Source: Amycolatopsis sp. EV170708-02-1
GTDB lineage: Bacteria; Actinomycetota; Actinomycetes; Mycobacteriales; Pseudonocardiaceae
Direction of reading: 5' to 3'
DNA: 64,000 nt
NCBI RefSeq assembly: GCF_022479115.1
Contig: NZ_CP092497.1
Coordinates: 8,060,001 to 8,124,000, forward strand
Positions 26,273-35,035 of the stretch are shown here, piece after piece. The position numbers and the translations under genes were made by a program. The notes under the pieces were generated by a model. It searched no databases and was not told where the DNA came from. It was given only the letters and a program-made list of their open reading frames with translations. The first letter of the stretch is position 1; every line of letters begins with the position of its first letter.

Positions 26273-27599
26273 GCTTTTCGGTGTCCCCCGAGCCCTGCTT
26301 CCGGCGCAGGTACCACCAGCGTCCGGCCAGCGCGAGCGCCAGCACCAGCGGCATGAAGATGTACGCGCTGCCGAGGATGTTCTGCCACACCTTCCAGTGC
26401 AGCTCGACGTTGCGGCCGTTCGGCAGGATCAGCAGCACACAGCTGATGAAGACGAAGAACACCGCGAAGGTACCGAGCCAGCGTTTCCACGCGGTGGCGG
26501 GCGTGGTCTTCGGCAGGCGCGAGACCAGCAGGACGACCAGCGGCGCCACCCAAACCCAGTGGTGGGTCCAGGAGATCGGCGAGATCAGCAGGATCCAGAA
26601 CGCCGTCACCAGCATCGCCGCGAGCGCCTGGCCCTTGCGGTGGAAGCGCAGCACCAGCCAGATCGCCGGGATCGCGAGCAGCGCGCCGATCCCCATCGCC
26701 GCCTTCGACGCCCAAGGCGCGAGCTCGGTGAAGCGGTTCATGAGCGCGTTCAGCGACTGGTTGCCCGCCCAGTGCACCGGGCCGATCCGGCCGGTGTCGG
26801 GCAGCGTGTAGGTCCAGTACCGGGCCGCGTCGTGCGGGATGATCAGGAACATCAGGCCCTGCATCACGACGAACGTGACGAGCCCGCGCACGGCGTCCAT
26901 CCGGCGGCCGGTGATGAACAGATGCCCCAGGAACACGATGGGGGTGAGCTTGACCGCGGCCGCGACACCGACGAGCACGCCGCCCCAGCGGCTGCCCCTG
27001 GCCCCGATGACCAGGATGTCGAGCATCACCAGCGCCATCAGGATGATGTTGATCTGGCCGAGGAAGATCGTGCGCCACACCGGCTCGAGGCCGAGGAAGA
27101 CCAGGAAGAACGCGATAGTCGACCGGGCGGGCGAGGCCCACCAGCGGGGGCCGTCGGTCGAGGGCTTCGGCAGCGCACCGATGGCGATCCGGACGCACAG
27201 TGCCAGCGCGAGCAGCGAGACCGCGGTCAGGAGCCCCCAGGCGACCTGCGTCGGGACGATCGCGAGCGGGATGAACAGCAGCGCGGCGGTCGGCGGGTAG
27301 GTGAACGGCAACAGCGCCCACCACGGCTCCACCGGAAGGGTGTTCGCGTCGTACAGCGGGTCGCCGTTCAGCAGTGTCTCGGCACCGGCGCGGTACACCG
27401 CGCTGTCCACGCCCAGCACCCATTCGTGCTGCCATCCCCAGATGCCGAAACCGATCGCGACCAGCGGGATCACCGACAGGATCAGGATCGACCTCGGCCG
27501 GACGGACAAGCGGGCGAGCGACCTCCGCAGCGAGAGACGATGCTGCGGTCGGCTCGCCGAAACGTCGCCGTTGGCGTCGGCGGGAACAGTCCGGGTCAC
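26247..27599 (-). CDS. GT87 family membrane mannosyltransferase-like protein (paralogue)
   Basis: 450 residues, GTG start, about eleven membrane segments after a basic N-terminus (LSLRRSLARLSVRPR). VDSAVYRAGAETLLNGDPLY, IFLGQINIILMALVMLDILV and SWTHHWVWVAPLVVLLVS match the downstream copy closely, so the pair arose by tandem duplication. The conserved Asp of the VDSAVYRAG loop is the likely catalytic residue by analogy with the family. It probably adds mannose to lipoglycans or glycoproteins outside the membrane. Confidence 0.82.
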   Translation of the reverse strand: MTRTVPADANGDVSASRPQHRLSLRRSLARLSVRPRSILILSVIPLVAIGFGIWGWQHEWVLGVDSAVYRAGAETLLNGDPLYDANTLPVEPWWALLPFTYPPTAALLFIPLAIVPTQVAWGLLTAVSLLALALCVRIAIGALPKPSTDGPRWWASPARSTIAFFLVFLGLEPVWRTIFLGQINIILMALVMLDILVIGARGSRWGGVLVGVAAAVKLTPIVFLGHLFITGRRMDAVRGLVTFVVMQGLMFLIIPHDAARYWTYTLPDTGRIGPVHWAGNQSLNALMNRFTELAPWASKAAMGIGALLAIPAIWLVLRFHRKGQALAAMLVTAFWILLISPISWTHHWVWVAPLVVLLVSRLPKTTPATAWKRWLGTFAVFFVFISCVLLILPNGRNVELHWKVWQNILGSAYIFMPLVLALALAGRWWYLRRKQGSGDTEKHAEVTSGG

Positions 27600-27681
27600 G
27601 CAAACAGGAAATCATGAACCGGGTCGTCGCTGGTCGACAGGGTCGGCCGTGACCTGGAGAACCTCTTACGCTAACCCAGCG

Positions 27682-28605
27682 TCAGGAGCGCGCGAGGCTG
27701 CCGAGCAGATCGCACGCCAGGTCGTAGGTCGCCGGGAGCCGGACCGCCGAAATCTGCGGACGGCCGGTGTCACGCAACTGCGCGTCCACCGAAAGCCGCT
27801 CGTTGAGCGCCCTTCGCAGCGCGACGCCGGACGAGGCGAGCCTCACGTCCTTCGGCACGAGGGCGCCCGCGACGGACGGCCCGATCGAGGCGACGCTCTC
27901 CCCGCCGTCGAACACCTGCTTCAACGCGTCCGCGACCAGGATCATCCCGGTCAGCCGGGGCCAGCCCGCGACCGAGCTGAAGTCCATCGACACCACGAGC
28001 AGCGTGTGCGCCTCCGCGACCGGCCGCTCGTCACGGCGGGCCTGGCGGTACAGCTCACTCAACCGGGTTCTCAGATACGCCGCGGTGGGCAGGCCGGTGA
28101 GCGGTTCGGTGACCTCGGTGTTCACCAGCTGGTCGGTCGCGACGTCCGCCCAGGCCAGCGCCGTCACCCGCAGGAGCCGGGACGGCGTGGAGTCGACATC
28201 CGGAGCGAGGAAGCCGTCGACCGCGTCCGGGTCGGCGAGCACGGCGTGCAACGCCGCGAGGTCCGCGAGCGTCTCGGCCAGTCCCGCGCCCGCGGCGGCC
28301 CGTGCCCGGCCCAGCCCCGCGAGGGCGGTCTCAGCCATTTCCGCGGGAGCGACCCGGCCGTTCTTGATCACCGCCGCGCAGACGGCGTCGACCTCGGGCA
28401 GGCCCCAGTCGCTGGGGAAACGCCAGCCCGCGGCCAGGCTGGCCGTCCGCCAGCGGGCCCGCAGTGTGCGGAGCGTGCGATCTCGTTCGAACCGGTTCCA
28501 GGCGGCTTGCCCGTCGGATCCCCCGGACGGCGCACCGGTGGCCGGTACGTCCACTGCCCACCGCCCCTTTCCGTTCCGATCTTTTCGATCTTGCGATCGC
28601 TTCAC
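27682..28605 (-). CDS. Degenerate GGDEF-family protein
   Basis: 307 residues. The phrase TEPLTGLPTAAYLRTRLSEL is the usual start of a GGDEF domain, and TLLVVSMDFSSVAGWP follows the expected fold. Where RxGGDEF should be, the sequence is VASIGPSVAGALVPKD, so the catalytic Gly-Gly-Asp-Glu-Phe is lost and diguanylate cyclase activity is unlikely. The N-terminal half is helical with no membrane segment. It may bind nucleotide or act as a regulatory partner. It is divergent from the sigma-factor fusion gene with a 206-bp gap. Confidence 0.65.
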   Translation of the reverse strand: MKRSQDRKDRNGKGRWAVDVPATGAPSGGSDGQAAWNRFERDRTLRTLRARWRTASLAAGWRFPSDWGLPEVDAVCAAVIKNGRVAPAEMAETALAGLGRARAAAGAGLAETLADLAALHAVLADPDAVDGFLAPDVDSTPSRLLRVTALAWADVATDQLVNTEVTEPLTGLPTAAYLRTRLSELYRQARRDERPVAEAHTLLVVSMDFSSVAGWPRLTGMILVADALKQVFDGGESVASIGPSVAGALVPKDVRLASSGVALRRALNERLSVDAQLRDTGRPQISAVRLPATYDLACDLLGSLARS

Positions 28606-28811
28606 GGTGGGGACGCCCGTCCACGCCGCGCGTGACGGCGTTTTTCAAGGATCTTTCCGAACTCTTCGGTAACCCGTCCTGGGTGATGGCGTTGCGCCCT
28701 CCGGGTCATCGAAGGGACCGCGAGGTGACGTGCGTCGCCCGGTCCGTCACACTGAGCGTGTTCGGGCGTTAGGAAGAGTAGACCCGCCTAACCCGCAGAT
28801 GAAGGAGCCCC

Positions 28812-31049
28812 GTGTCCACCGTTCCCGCCGATCTCTCCGGTAAGAGTGACGCCGAGCTGATCGCCGAGGTGCGTGACGGGAAGATCGCGTCTTACGGAAC
28901 CCTTTACGAGCGCCACGCCGGCGCGGCGCACAATCTCGCCCGCCAGCTCGCCCGCTCGAGTTCCGAAGCCGACGACCTCGTTTCGGAAGCCTTCGCGAAG
29001 GTTCTGGACACGCTGCGCGGCGGCAAAGGCCCCGACGCCGCGTTCCGCGCTTACCTGCTGACCGCGCTCCGGCACACCGCCTACGACAAGACGCGCAAGG
29101 ACAAGCGCGTCGACCTGAACGAGGACATGTCCGACGTCGGCGGTGCCGTCGGCGAAGCGCTGACCGTCCCCTTCTCCGACACCGCCGTCGCCGGGCTCGA
29201 GCGCACGCTCGCCGCGAAGGCGTTCGCCCGGCTGCCCGAGCGGTGGCAGGCGGTGCTGTGGCACACCGAGATCGAAGGGCAGACGCCCGCCGAGGTCGCG
29301 CCGCTGCTGGGGCTGACCGCGAACGGTGTCTCCGCGCTCGCCTACCGGGCCCGTGAAGGCCTGCGGCAGGCCTATCTGCAGGTCCACCTGGCCGAGAACT
29401 CCGCCGAACGCTGCCGCGCGAGCGCGGACAAGCTCGGCGCGTGGACCCGCGACGGGTTGTCCAAACGCGAACGCGCCCAGGTGGAGAACCACCTGGACGA
29501 ATGCGAGAAATGCCGCGCGCTGGCCGCGGAACTGGCCGACGTCAACACCGGTCTGCGCGGGATCATCGCGCCGATCGTGCTCGGTGGCGCGGCTCTCGGG
29601 TACCTGGCGACGACCGGGGCAGGCAAGGCGGGCGCGGTCACCGCGGCCGCGACGGCCGCCGCCGCGGGCTCGACTTCGGGCGGCGCCGCCGGTGCCGCCG
29701 CGGCCGGACCGCGCCAATTCGCGGGTGTGGCCGGATCGAGCGCGGCCATCGTCGCCGCCGTCGCGGTGGCGCTCGCCGCCGGTGGCGGCACCCAGGAGAT
29801 CCCGGCCGCCGCGGCCGTCCCTCCGCCCGCCGTCGCCCCCGCTCCCCCGCCGGCCGCCCCGCCCGCGGCACCGCCGCCCGCCGCCCCGCCGGCGCAGCAG
29901 CCCGTGCCGCCCGCTCAGCAGGTGCCACCGCCGGCCCAGGTTCCGGCCCCGGCACCCGCCCCGGTTCCCACGCCCGCCGAGCCGCCCGCGCCTGCGCCGG
30001 TGATCCCGGCGCCTCCGGTGATGACGGCGTCGACCCCGCCCGGCGGTGTCCAGCTCAGGCCCGGCGAGCCGGCCGACCTGCCGATCACCGTGCGCAACGA
30101 CGGCGGTTCGAAGTCCGAGCCCGTGGCGGTCTCGCTGAATCTGCCCAAGGGCGTGCGGGCCATCAACGCCGCCGGCGGCGGTGGCGCGATGGGCGCCAAC
30201 GGCTTCCGTCAGCAGGCACCCGGTCCGATCACGGTGAACTGCCCCGGCGGCACCGGCACGGTGACCTGCCGGACCGGTACCGGGCTCGAACCGGGACAGT
30301 CCGCGGTGCTGAAGTTCCGGCTGCGCGCCGACGGGACGGCCGAGGACGGCAGCGTGGTCACCGGTTCGGTGACGGCGGGTGCGCAGATCAAGGTGTCGAT
30401 CGAGGTGAAGGTCAAGGTGCCGTCGCCGCAGGACGCCCTCACCCTGCGCGCTGAAAGCGTCTGGCCGTCCTCGTTCCCCTGGTTCCGCAATCCGTGGATG
30501 ACCATCCAGGTGACGAACACCGGCGAGTCGACGAAGCCGGTGACGATCACACTCGACCACCGCGTGCTCAACTCGTCGAGCTTCTCCGGCGTCCGATGCA
30601 CTCCGACGGGCGAAGGTTCGTCGTGCACTTCGCGTGGTTCGCTGACCCCGGGGCGTGAGGCGCGCGTATATGTCCAGCTGAAAGGGCGCCCGGCGGCCAA
30701 CATACCGGTGACGGTGAACGCCACCCTCGGCGCTGCCAAGGCGAAACCGGTCGCGGTCTACTTCGGCTGCTGGCACCACCACTGTGACGACAACGCGCTG
30801 CTTCCGTCAACGACGGTGCCTTCGCTGCCTTCGGTCACTTCGAAGCCTTCGGATCCTCCGGACACGACGAAGCCTGGGCGCCCTGGGTGGCCTGTTCCGC
30901 CGAAGAAGCCTTCGCCGTCCGCGACGTCGTCCGAGCCTGCGCAGCAAGAGCCCGCCCAGCCGGAGACGACCACGAGCGCGCCGCCGCGGCCCGGCAAGTC
31001 CAAGCCGTCCACCCAGCCCAACGGAGTGGTCGACCGCATTTTCCAGTAG
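28812..31049 (+). CDS. ECF sigma factor fused to zinc finger, membrane segment and outside domain
   Basis: 745 residues, GTG with AAGGAGCCCC upstream. Residues about 15-95 are sigma region 2 (LYERHAGAAHNLARQLARSS, EADDLVSEAFAKVLDTL); about 135-195 are region 4 (RLPERWQAVLWHTEIEG, LGLTANGVSALAYRAREGL). Then an anti-sigma-like zinc motif VENHLDECEKC (His227, Cys231, Cys234), hydrophobic segments near 251-268 and 305-325, a Pro/Ala-rich linker (331-400), two Ig-like beta domains with Cys pairs, and a Ser/Thr/Pro-rich tail. This resembles the ECF52-type fused sigma factors of actinobacteria. Presumably an outside or wall signal controls release of the sigma part; that is inference. Confidence 0.85.
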   Translation: MSTVPADLSGKSDAELIAEVRDGKIASYGTLYERHAGAAHNLARQLARSSSEADDLVSEAFAKVLDTLRGGKGPDAAFRAYLLTALRHTAYDKTRKDKRVDLNEDMSDVGGAVGEALTVPFSDTAVAGLERTLAAKAFARLPERWQAVLWHTEIEGQTPAEVAPLLGLTANGVSALAYRAREGLRQAYLQVHLAENSAERCRASADKLGAWTRDGLSKRERAQVENHLDECEKCRALAAELADVNTGLRGIIAPIVLGGAALGYLATTGAGKAGAVTAAATAAAAGSTSGGAAGAAAAGPRQFAGVAGSSAAIVAAVAVALAAGGGTQEIPAAAAVPPPAVAPAPPPAAPPAAPPPAAPPAQQPVPPAQQVPPPAQVPAPAPAPVPTPAEPPAPAPVIPAPPVMTASTPPGGVQLRPGEPADLPITVRNDGGSKSEPVAVSLNLPKGVRAINAAGGGGAMGANGFRQQAPGPITVNCPGGTGTVTCRTGTGLEPGQSAVLKFRLRADGTAEDGSVVTGSVTAGAQIKVSIEVKVKVPSPQDALTLRAESVWPSSFPWFRNPWMTIQVTNTGESTKPVTITLDHRVLNSSSFSGVRCTPTGEGSSCTSRGSLTPGREARVYVQLKGRPAANIPVTVNATLGAAKAKPVAVYFGCWHHHCDDNALLPSTTVPSLPSVTSKPSDPPDTTKPGRPGWPVPPKKPSPSATSSEPAQQEPAQPETTTSAPPRPGKSKPSTQPNGVVDRIFQ

Positions 31050-31059
31050 CGTCGCCCGC

Positions 31060-31560
31060 ATGCTCGGGAAGCATCGCGAACTGTTGCGGTTCGTTCTGGT
31101 CGGGGGCGCGAGTTTCGTCATCACGATGACGATCACCTACGGGCTGAAGTTCACCGTGCTGACCGACAAACCGGTGACCGCGCTGATCATCGGCGTCCTG
31201 GTGGCGACCGTCTTCTCGTACGTCGCGAACCGCGAATGGTCCTTTCGCTCCCGCGGCGGCCGTGAGCGCGCGCACGAAGCGGCACTGTTCTTCCTGCTCA
31301 GCGCGATCGCGCTCGGCCTCAACGCGCTTCCGCAGCTGGTTTCGCGGTACGTGTTCGAGCTGGAGCAGCCGCATGTCTCGCTGCTGACCCAGGAGGTCGC
31401 CGACTTCGTCAGCGGCGTGCTCGTCGGGACCCTGCTCGGCACGGCGTTCCGGTGGTGGTCGTTCAAGAAGTGGGTCTTCCCCGAGGTCGGCGCGCGGCCG
31501 CGGGTGCTGCGAGGTGGCGGGCAGGAGATTTCCGACATTCCCGACGAACCGGCCGCCTGA
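31060..31560 (+). CDS. GtrA family membrane protein
   Basis: 166 residues from the ATG at 31060 (the open frame further upstream is shadow of the sigma fusion). Four membrane helices with the GtrA landmarks RFVLVGGASFVITMTITYGL, SYVANREWSFRSRGGRERAH and FRWWSFKKWVFPE. GtrA proteins are thought to flip lipid-linked sugars or assist envelope glycosyltransferases. The mycobacterial homologue lies beside purK (Rv3277), matching this locus. It is a close paralogue of the next gene. Confidence 0.85.
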   Translation: MLGKHRELLRFVLVGGASFVITMTITYGLKFTVLTDKPVTALIIGVLVATVFSYVANREWSFRSRGGRERAHEAALFFLLSAIALGLNALPQLVSRYVFELEQPHVSLLTQEVADFVSGVLVGTLLGTAFRWWSFKKWVFPEVGARPRVLRGGGQEISDIPDEPAA

Positions 31561-31604
31561 CGTCGCGTGGTAGCAAAGGTCCCCTGCTCTCTTTTCGCAG
31601 GTCA
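31561..31604. repeat. 44-bp dispersed repeat, copy 1
   Basis: Starts right after the GtrA stop. It matches the reverse complement of 34761-34804 at 41 of 44 positions. A shorter third copy (GCAGCAAAGGTCCCTTGCTC) follows at about 31617. No coding content in 31561-31779. Confidence 0.75.
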
Positions 31605-31779
31605 GCGGGCCGAGTGGCAGCAAAGGTCCCTTGCTCCCCCTGCGCGGCCGGCACAAAGACGGCAGGGCGAGCCGAGCCAGGCCCGAAACGCTCGTCACCG
31701 AAACACCCAAAGCGTCATATATCGCGCTGTCCATCCCCTGCCAGCCCGCTCGACGGGCGACGCGAATTAGACTGATCCG

Positions 31780-32319
31780 GTGACCGTGGTCGAATCCGTC
31801 CTCTCCAGGACGCCCGAGCCGCTCCGATCCGTGCTGATCAAGCACCGTGAGCTGTTGAAGTTCGCGATCGTGGGCGGCACGACGTTCCTGGTTGACAACG
31901 GCGTCTGGTACCTGCTGAAACTCAGCGTGCTGGAGTCGAAGCCGACCACGGCGAAGGCCATCGCGATCATCGTCGCGACGATCGTGTCCTACATCCTCAA
32001 CCGCGAATGGTCCTTCCGCACCCGCGGCGGCCGCGAGCGGCATCACGAGGCGGCGCTCTTCTTCGTGATCAGCGGCATCGCCGTGGTGGTCAACCTGATC
32101 CCGCTCTACACGTCGCGCTACATCTTCGATCTCGAAGTGCCGCACGTGACGCGGTTCGTCCAGGAGTTCGCGGACTTCACGAGCGGGTCGATCATCGGCA
32201 TGCTGCTGGCGATGTTCTTCCGCTTCTGGGGGTTCAAGAAGTGGGTCTTCCCGGATGAGCTGGGCAAACGCCGCCGGGACAGCGACGAGCCGGACGACGA
32301 CGTCGTTCCCCTCCACTGA
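31780..32319 (+). CDS. GtrA family membrane protein (paralogue)
   Basis: 179 residues, GTG start. KFAIVGGTTFLVDNGVWYLL, SYILNREWSFRTRGGRERHH and FRFWGFKKWVFPD show the same four-helix GtrA fold as the gene 219 bp upstream, with strong identity in the second half. The acidic C-terminal tail (DSDEPDDDVVPLH) is its own. Likely role in transport or presentation of polyprenyl-linked sugars across the membrane. Confidence 0.87.
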   Translation: MTVVESVLSRTPEPLRSVLIKHRELLKFAIVGGTTFLVDNGVWYLLKLSVLESKPTTAKAIAIIVATIVSYILNREWSFRTRGGRERHHEAALFFVISGIAVVVNLIPLYTSRYIFDLEVPHVTRFVQEFADFTSGSIIGMLLAMFFRFWGFKKWVFPDELGKRRRDSDEPDDDVVPLH

Positions 32320-32350
32320 ATAACTTGTCAAAAGACATGTGATTGTCTAG

Positions 32351-32464
32351 GGTCATCCATGTCAACGTTCCTTCACTGATGACGCCGGCCGGGTTCGCAC
32401 GGTCGAGCGGGACGAATTCGAGGTGATCGCCAAGCGCGAAGAGGACCGCATCCGGTTCGGATGA
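32351..32464 (+). pseudogene. Orphan C-terminal coding fragment coupled to the MFS gene
   Basis: After a TAG at 32348-32350 the frame is open and reads TDDAGRVRTVERDEFEVIAK followed by REEDRIRFG and a TGA that overlaps the MFS ATG (ATGA). No usable start codon exists for most of it. It looks like the tail of a deleted gene, perhaps a regulator of the efflux pump. The TTGTCAAAAGACA stretch near 32327 may be what is left of its control region. Confidence 0.3.
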
Positions 32465-33915
32465 CGGTTGAGCCTTTTCCCGTCTTGGCGGGGATCCGGG
32501 GCACTGCTCCGCGTCCCTCGCGTTCCCTCGTTTCTTCCAGTGAACGGATCTCTTTCTTGAGCACCATTCTCGGCGCGCCTCCGCGCGCCCGAAACATCCT
32601 TGCCCTCGTCGGGCTCTTCGCCGCCGTGTTCCTGGCGATGCTCGACGCCCAGGTCGTCGCGACCGCCCTGCCCCGCATGGTCGGCGAGCTCGGCGGCGCC
32701 GCGTCGTTCGCCTGGGTCACCACGGCCTATCTGCTGGCGGGCAGCGTCAGCGCGCCCGTCTACGGGAAGCTCGGCGATCTCTTCGGCCGCAAGCGCGTCG
32801 TCCTCGTCGCGATCGCGCTGTTCGTCCTCGGCTCGCTCGCCTGCACCCTCGCGCCGACGATGCCGCTGCTGATCGCCGCCCGCGTCCTGCAGGGCATCGG
32901 CTCCGGCGGCTTGTTCGTCGCGGTCGCCGCGATCATCGGCGAACTGTTCCCCGGCCGCGAAGGCGCTCGCTACTTCGCCTGGTTCTCGATCTGCTTCGCC
33001 GGGTCCTCGCTGGCGGGCCCTGTCGTCGGCGGTGTCCTGACCGACCTGGCGGGCTGGCGGTCGATCTTCGGTCTCAACGTGCCGATCGGCCTGGCCGCGT
33101 TCGGCGTCGTCGCCCGGTTCCTGCGGCTCGAACGCCGCCGGACGACCGCACCGTTCGACTTCGCGGGCATCGTCGTCCTGTCCGGCGCGATCGTCGGCCT
33201 GACCTTGGCGACTCCCCTGTCGGCCTCGATCGGCGCGGTGCTGCTCGTCGCCTTCCTGTTCATCGAGCGCCGCGCGGCCGAACCGGTCGTCCCGCTCCGG
33301 CTGTTCCGCTCCAGGATGTTCGGCCTGAGCGTGCTGGCCGGCGCCGCGGCCGGGTTCGTCTTCCTCGGTTCGGTCAACTACCTGGCGCTCTTCCTGCAGA
33401 CCGCGGGTGGCGCCGGGCCTTCCGAAGCCGGGCTCCTGCTGCTGCCCATGACGCTCGCGGTCGCCGCGTCGTCGATGGTCGCGGGCCGGGTCATCGCCAA
33501 GACCGGCGCCTACCGCTGGGCGCCGATCCTCAGCATGACCCTCGGCCTCGCCGCCGCGCTCGCGCTGTCCACGATGGATGAAACGACGCCGTTGCCGCTC
33601 GTCGTCGCCTATCTCGTCGCCTTCGGCGCGGCCGCCGGGCTCACCATGCAGGTGCTGTCCATGGCGGCGCAGCAGAACGTCGCCAGGACCGATCTCGGCG
33701 CCGTTTCGGCGACCGTCGGCTTCCTTCGCTCCCTCGGCACCACTGCCGGGCTGACCGTTTTCGGCGCGGTGTTCACGAACGCCTTCACCGACGACAGTCC
33801 CGCCGGCTACGCGTCCGCGCTCGACGGCGTGTTCCGGGTGATGGTCCCGGCACTGGTCGTCGGCCTCGTCGCTTCCCTCTTCCTGCCGCGCGTTTCCCTG
33901 CGGCGCGACCACTAA
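32461..33915 (+). CDS. MFS multidrug efflux transporter (DHA2, 14-helix type)
   Basis: 484 residues if the ATG at 32461 is used; a TTG at 32557 would remove a non-conserved 32-residue N-terminus. Membrane helices begin at NILALVGLFAAVFLAMLDAQ, with motif C-like GPVVGGVLTDLAGWRSIFGL, and YGKLGDLFGRKRVVLV between helices 2 and 3. These mark EmrB/QacA drug/proton antiporters. The NmrA-like reductase follows 11 bases later, so they are probably co-transcribed. Confidence 0.88.
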   Translation: MTVEPFPVLAGIRGTAPRPSRSLVSSSERISFLSTILGAPPRARNILALVGLFAAVFLAMLDAQVVATALPRMVGELGGAASFAWVTTAYLLAGSVSAPVYGKLGDLFGRKRVVLVAIALFVLGSLACTLAPTMPLLIAARVLQGIGSGGLFVAVAAIIGELFPGREGARYFAWFSICFAGSSLAGPVVGGVLTDLAGWRSIFGLNVPIGLAAFGVVARFLRLERRRTTAPFDFAGIVVLSGAIVGLTLATPLSASIGAVLLVAFLFIERRAAEPVVPLRLFRSRMFGLSVLAGAAAGFVFLGSVNYLALFLQTAGGAGPSEAGLLLLPMTLAVAASSMVAGRVIAKTGAYRWAPILSMTLGLAAALALSTMDETTPLPLVVAYLVAFGAAAGLTMQVLSMAAQQNVARTDLGAVSATVGFLRSLGTTAGLTVFGAVFTNAFTDDSPAGYASALDGVFRVMVPALVVGLVASLFLPRVSLRRDH

Positions 33916-33926
33916 GGAGTCTTCCG

Positions 33927-34763
33927 ATGATCCTCGTTCTCGGTTCCACCGGCAAAATCGGCCGCGAACTCGTTCCCGCTCTGCTGGACAAGGGCGTGCA
34001 CGTCCGTGCCCTGACGCGCGATCCGTCCCGTGCCCGGATCGACCCTCGTGCCGAGGTCGCCGCCGGTGATCTCGACACCTTCGATCCCGCGCTGCTCGAC
34101 GGCGTCGAGCGGGTGTTCGTCCTGACCTCCGGCCACGGGTCCGACCCGCTCGCCCAGGAACAAGCGGTACTCAAGGCCGCCGCCGGCGTCTCGCACATCG
34201 TCAAGCTCTCCACCACCGGAGTCCACTTCGGACAGACAGACCCGATCTCCCTCGTGCACGCCGAGGCCGAGCGGGCCGTGCGCGAAGCCGGGCCGGACTG
34301 GACGATCCTGCGCCCCGGCACGTTCATGGACAACCGGTTCGCCTGGCTGCACGCCGTTCGCGGCGATGGCGTCATCCGCGTCCCCGAAGGCGATCCGGCG
34401 TCGGCGCTGGTGCACGTCCGCGACATCGCCGAAGTCGCCGCGACCGTGCTGACCGGTGACGGGCACGCGGGCAAGACCTATCCGATCACCGGCGGCGAAG
34501 CGCTCACGACGCGGCGGCAGGTCGAGATCCTCGGCGACGCTCTCGGGCGACGATTGACCTACGTCGAAGAGCCCGAAGCCGCTTCGCGCGCCCGGATGCT
34601 CGGGTACGGGTGGCCCGCTTCGGCGGTCGACGGGATCTTCGAGCTCAAACGGCAGTCCGCCGGGAAGGAGGAGATCGTGTTCGACACCGTTCGCGAGCTC
34701 CTCGGCCGGTCGCCGCTGACATTCGCGGACTGGGCTCGCGAGCACGCCGAAACCTTCGCCTGA
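33927..34763 (+). CDS. NmrA-like NAD(P)-binding protein (atypical SDR)
   Basis: 278 residues, ATG with TAAGGAGT upstream. N-terminal Rossmann motif ILVLGSTGKIGRELVPALL, LTRDPSRARI for cofactor phosphate, VKLSTTGVHFG and WTILRPGTFMDNRF are typical of the NmrA/QOR2 group. These enzymes lack the usual Tyr-Lys pair in place and act as quinone reductases or redox sensors. Paired with the efflux pump it may help in electrophile or antibiotic stress; that is inference. Confidence 0.8.
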   Translation: MILVLGSTGKIGRELVPALLDKGVHVRALTRDPSRARIDPRAEVAAGDLDTFDPALLDGVERVFVLTSGHGSDPLAQEQAVLKAAAGVSHIVKLSTTGVHFGQTDPISLVHAEAERAVREAGPDWTILRPGTFMDNRFAWLHAVRGDGVIRVPEGDPASALVHVRDIAEVAATVLTGDGHAGKTYPITGGEALTTRRQVEILGDALGRRLTYVEEPEAASRARMLGYGWPASAVDGIFELKRQSAGKEEIVFDTVRELLGRSPLTFADWAREHAETFA

Positions 34764-34804
34764 CCTGCGAAAAGGGAGCAAGGGACCTTTGCTACCACCC
34801 GACG
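34761..34804. repeat. 44-bp dispersed repeat, copy 2 (inverted)
   Basis: The reverse complement matches 31561-31604 at 41/44. It begins within the stop codon of the NmrA-like gene, just as copy 1 abuts the stop of a GtrA gene, so the unit marks gene ends. A weak internal stem around GCAAGGGACCTTTGC is present. Confidence 0.7.
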
Positions 34805-34815
34805 ATTGAGGCGCT

Positions 34816-34870
34816 GTCCGTGAAGGCCTCCTTGAGGGACCCAGAGTCCCTCAAGGAGGCCTTCACGGAC
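34816..34870. terminator. Perfect 25-bp palindrome
   Basis: Arms 34816-34840 and 34846-34870 are exact complements with a 5-nt loop (CCAGA), the strongest hairpin in the window. It lies after the efflux/NmrA operon and upstream of the LuxR regulators. Confidence 0.85.
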
Positions 34871-35035
34871 TTGCAACCCCAGCGTGGGCCGAAAGGGTTA
34901 ATGGGTTGGGCGAGCCTCCGCCATACGCGATACTCATCAGGCGTTTAATTCTCGCCGGTCCGCTGTCCGGACCTCGCGTTGTCCGTGACCGGCCCTCTCG
35001 CTAACGTGCCGCGTCGGGGAGACAGGGGGAACCGT

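Noticed and set aside
32362..33912. Long minus-strand frame (516 codons) opposite the MFS gene
   Set aside because: Composition is Arg/Gly/Asp/Glu-rich without domains; it mirrors the strong codon bias of the MFS gene, as do similar frames at 3669-5342, 26226-27617 and 62036-63679.
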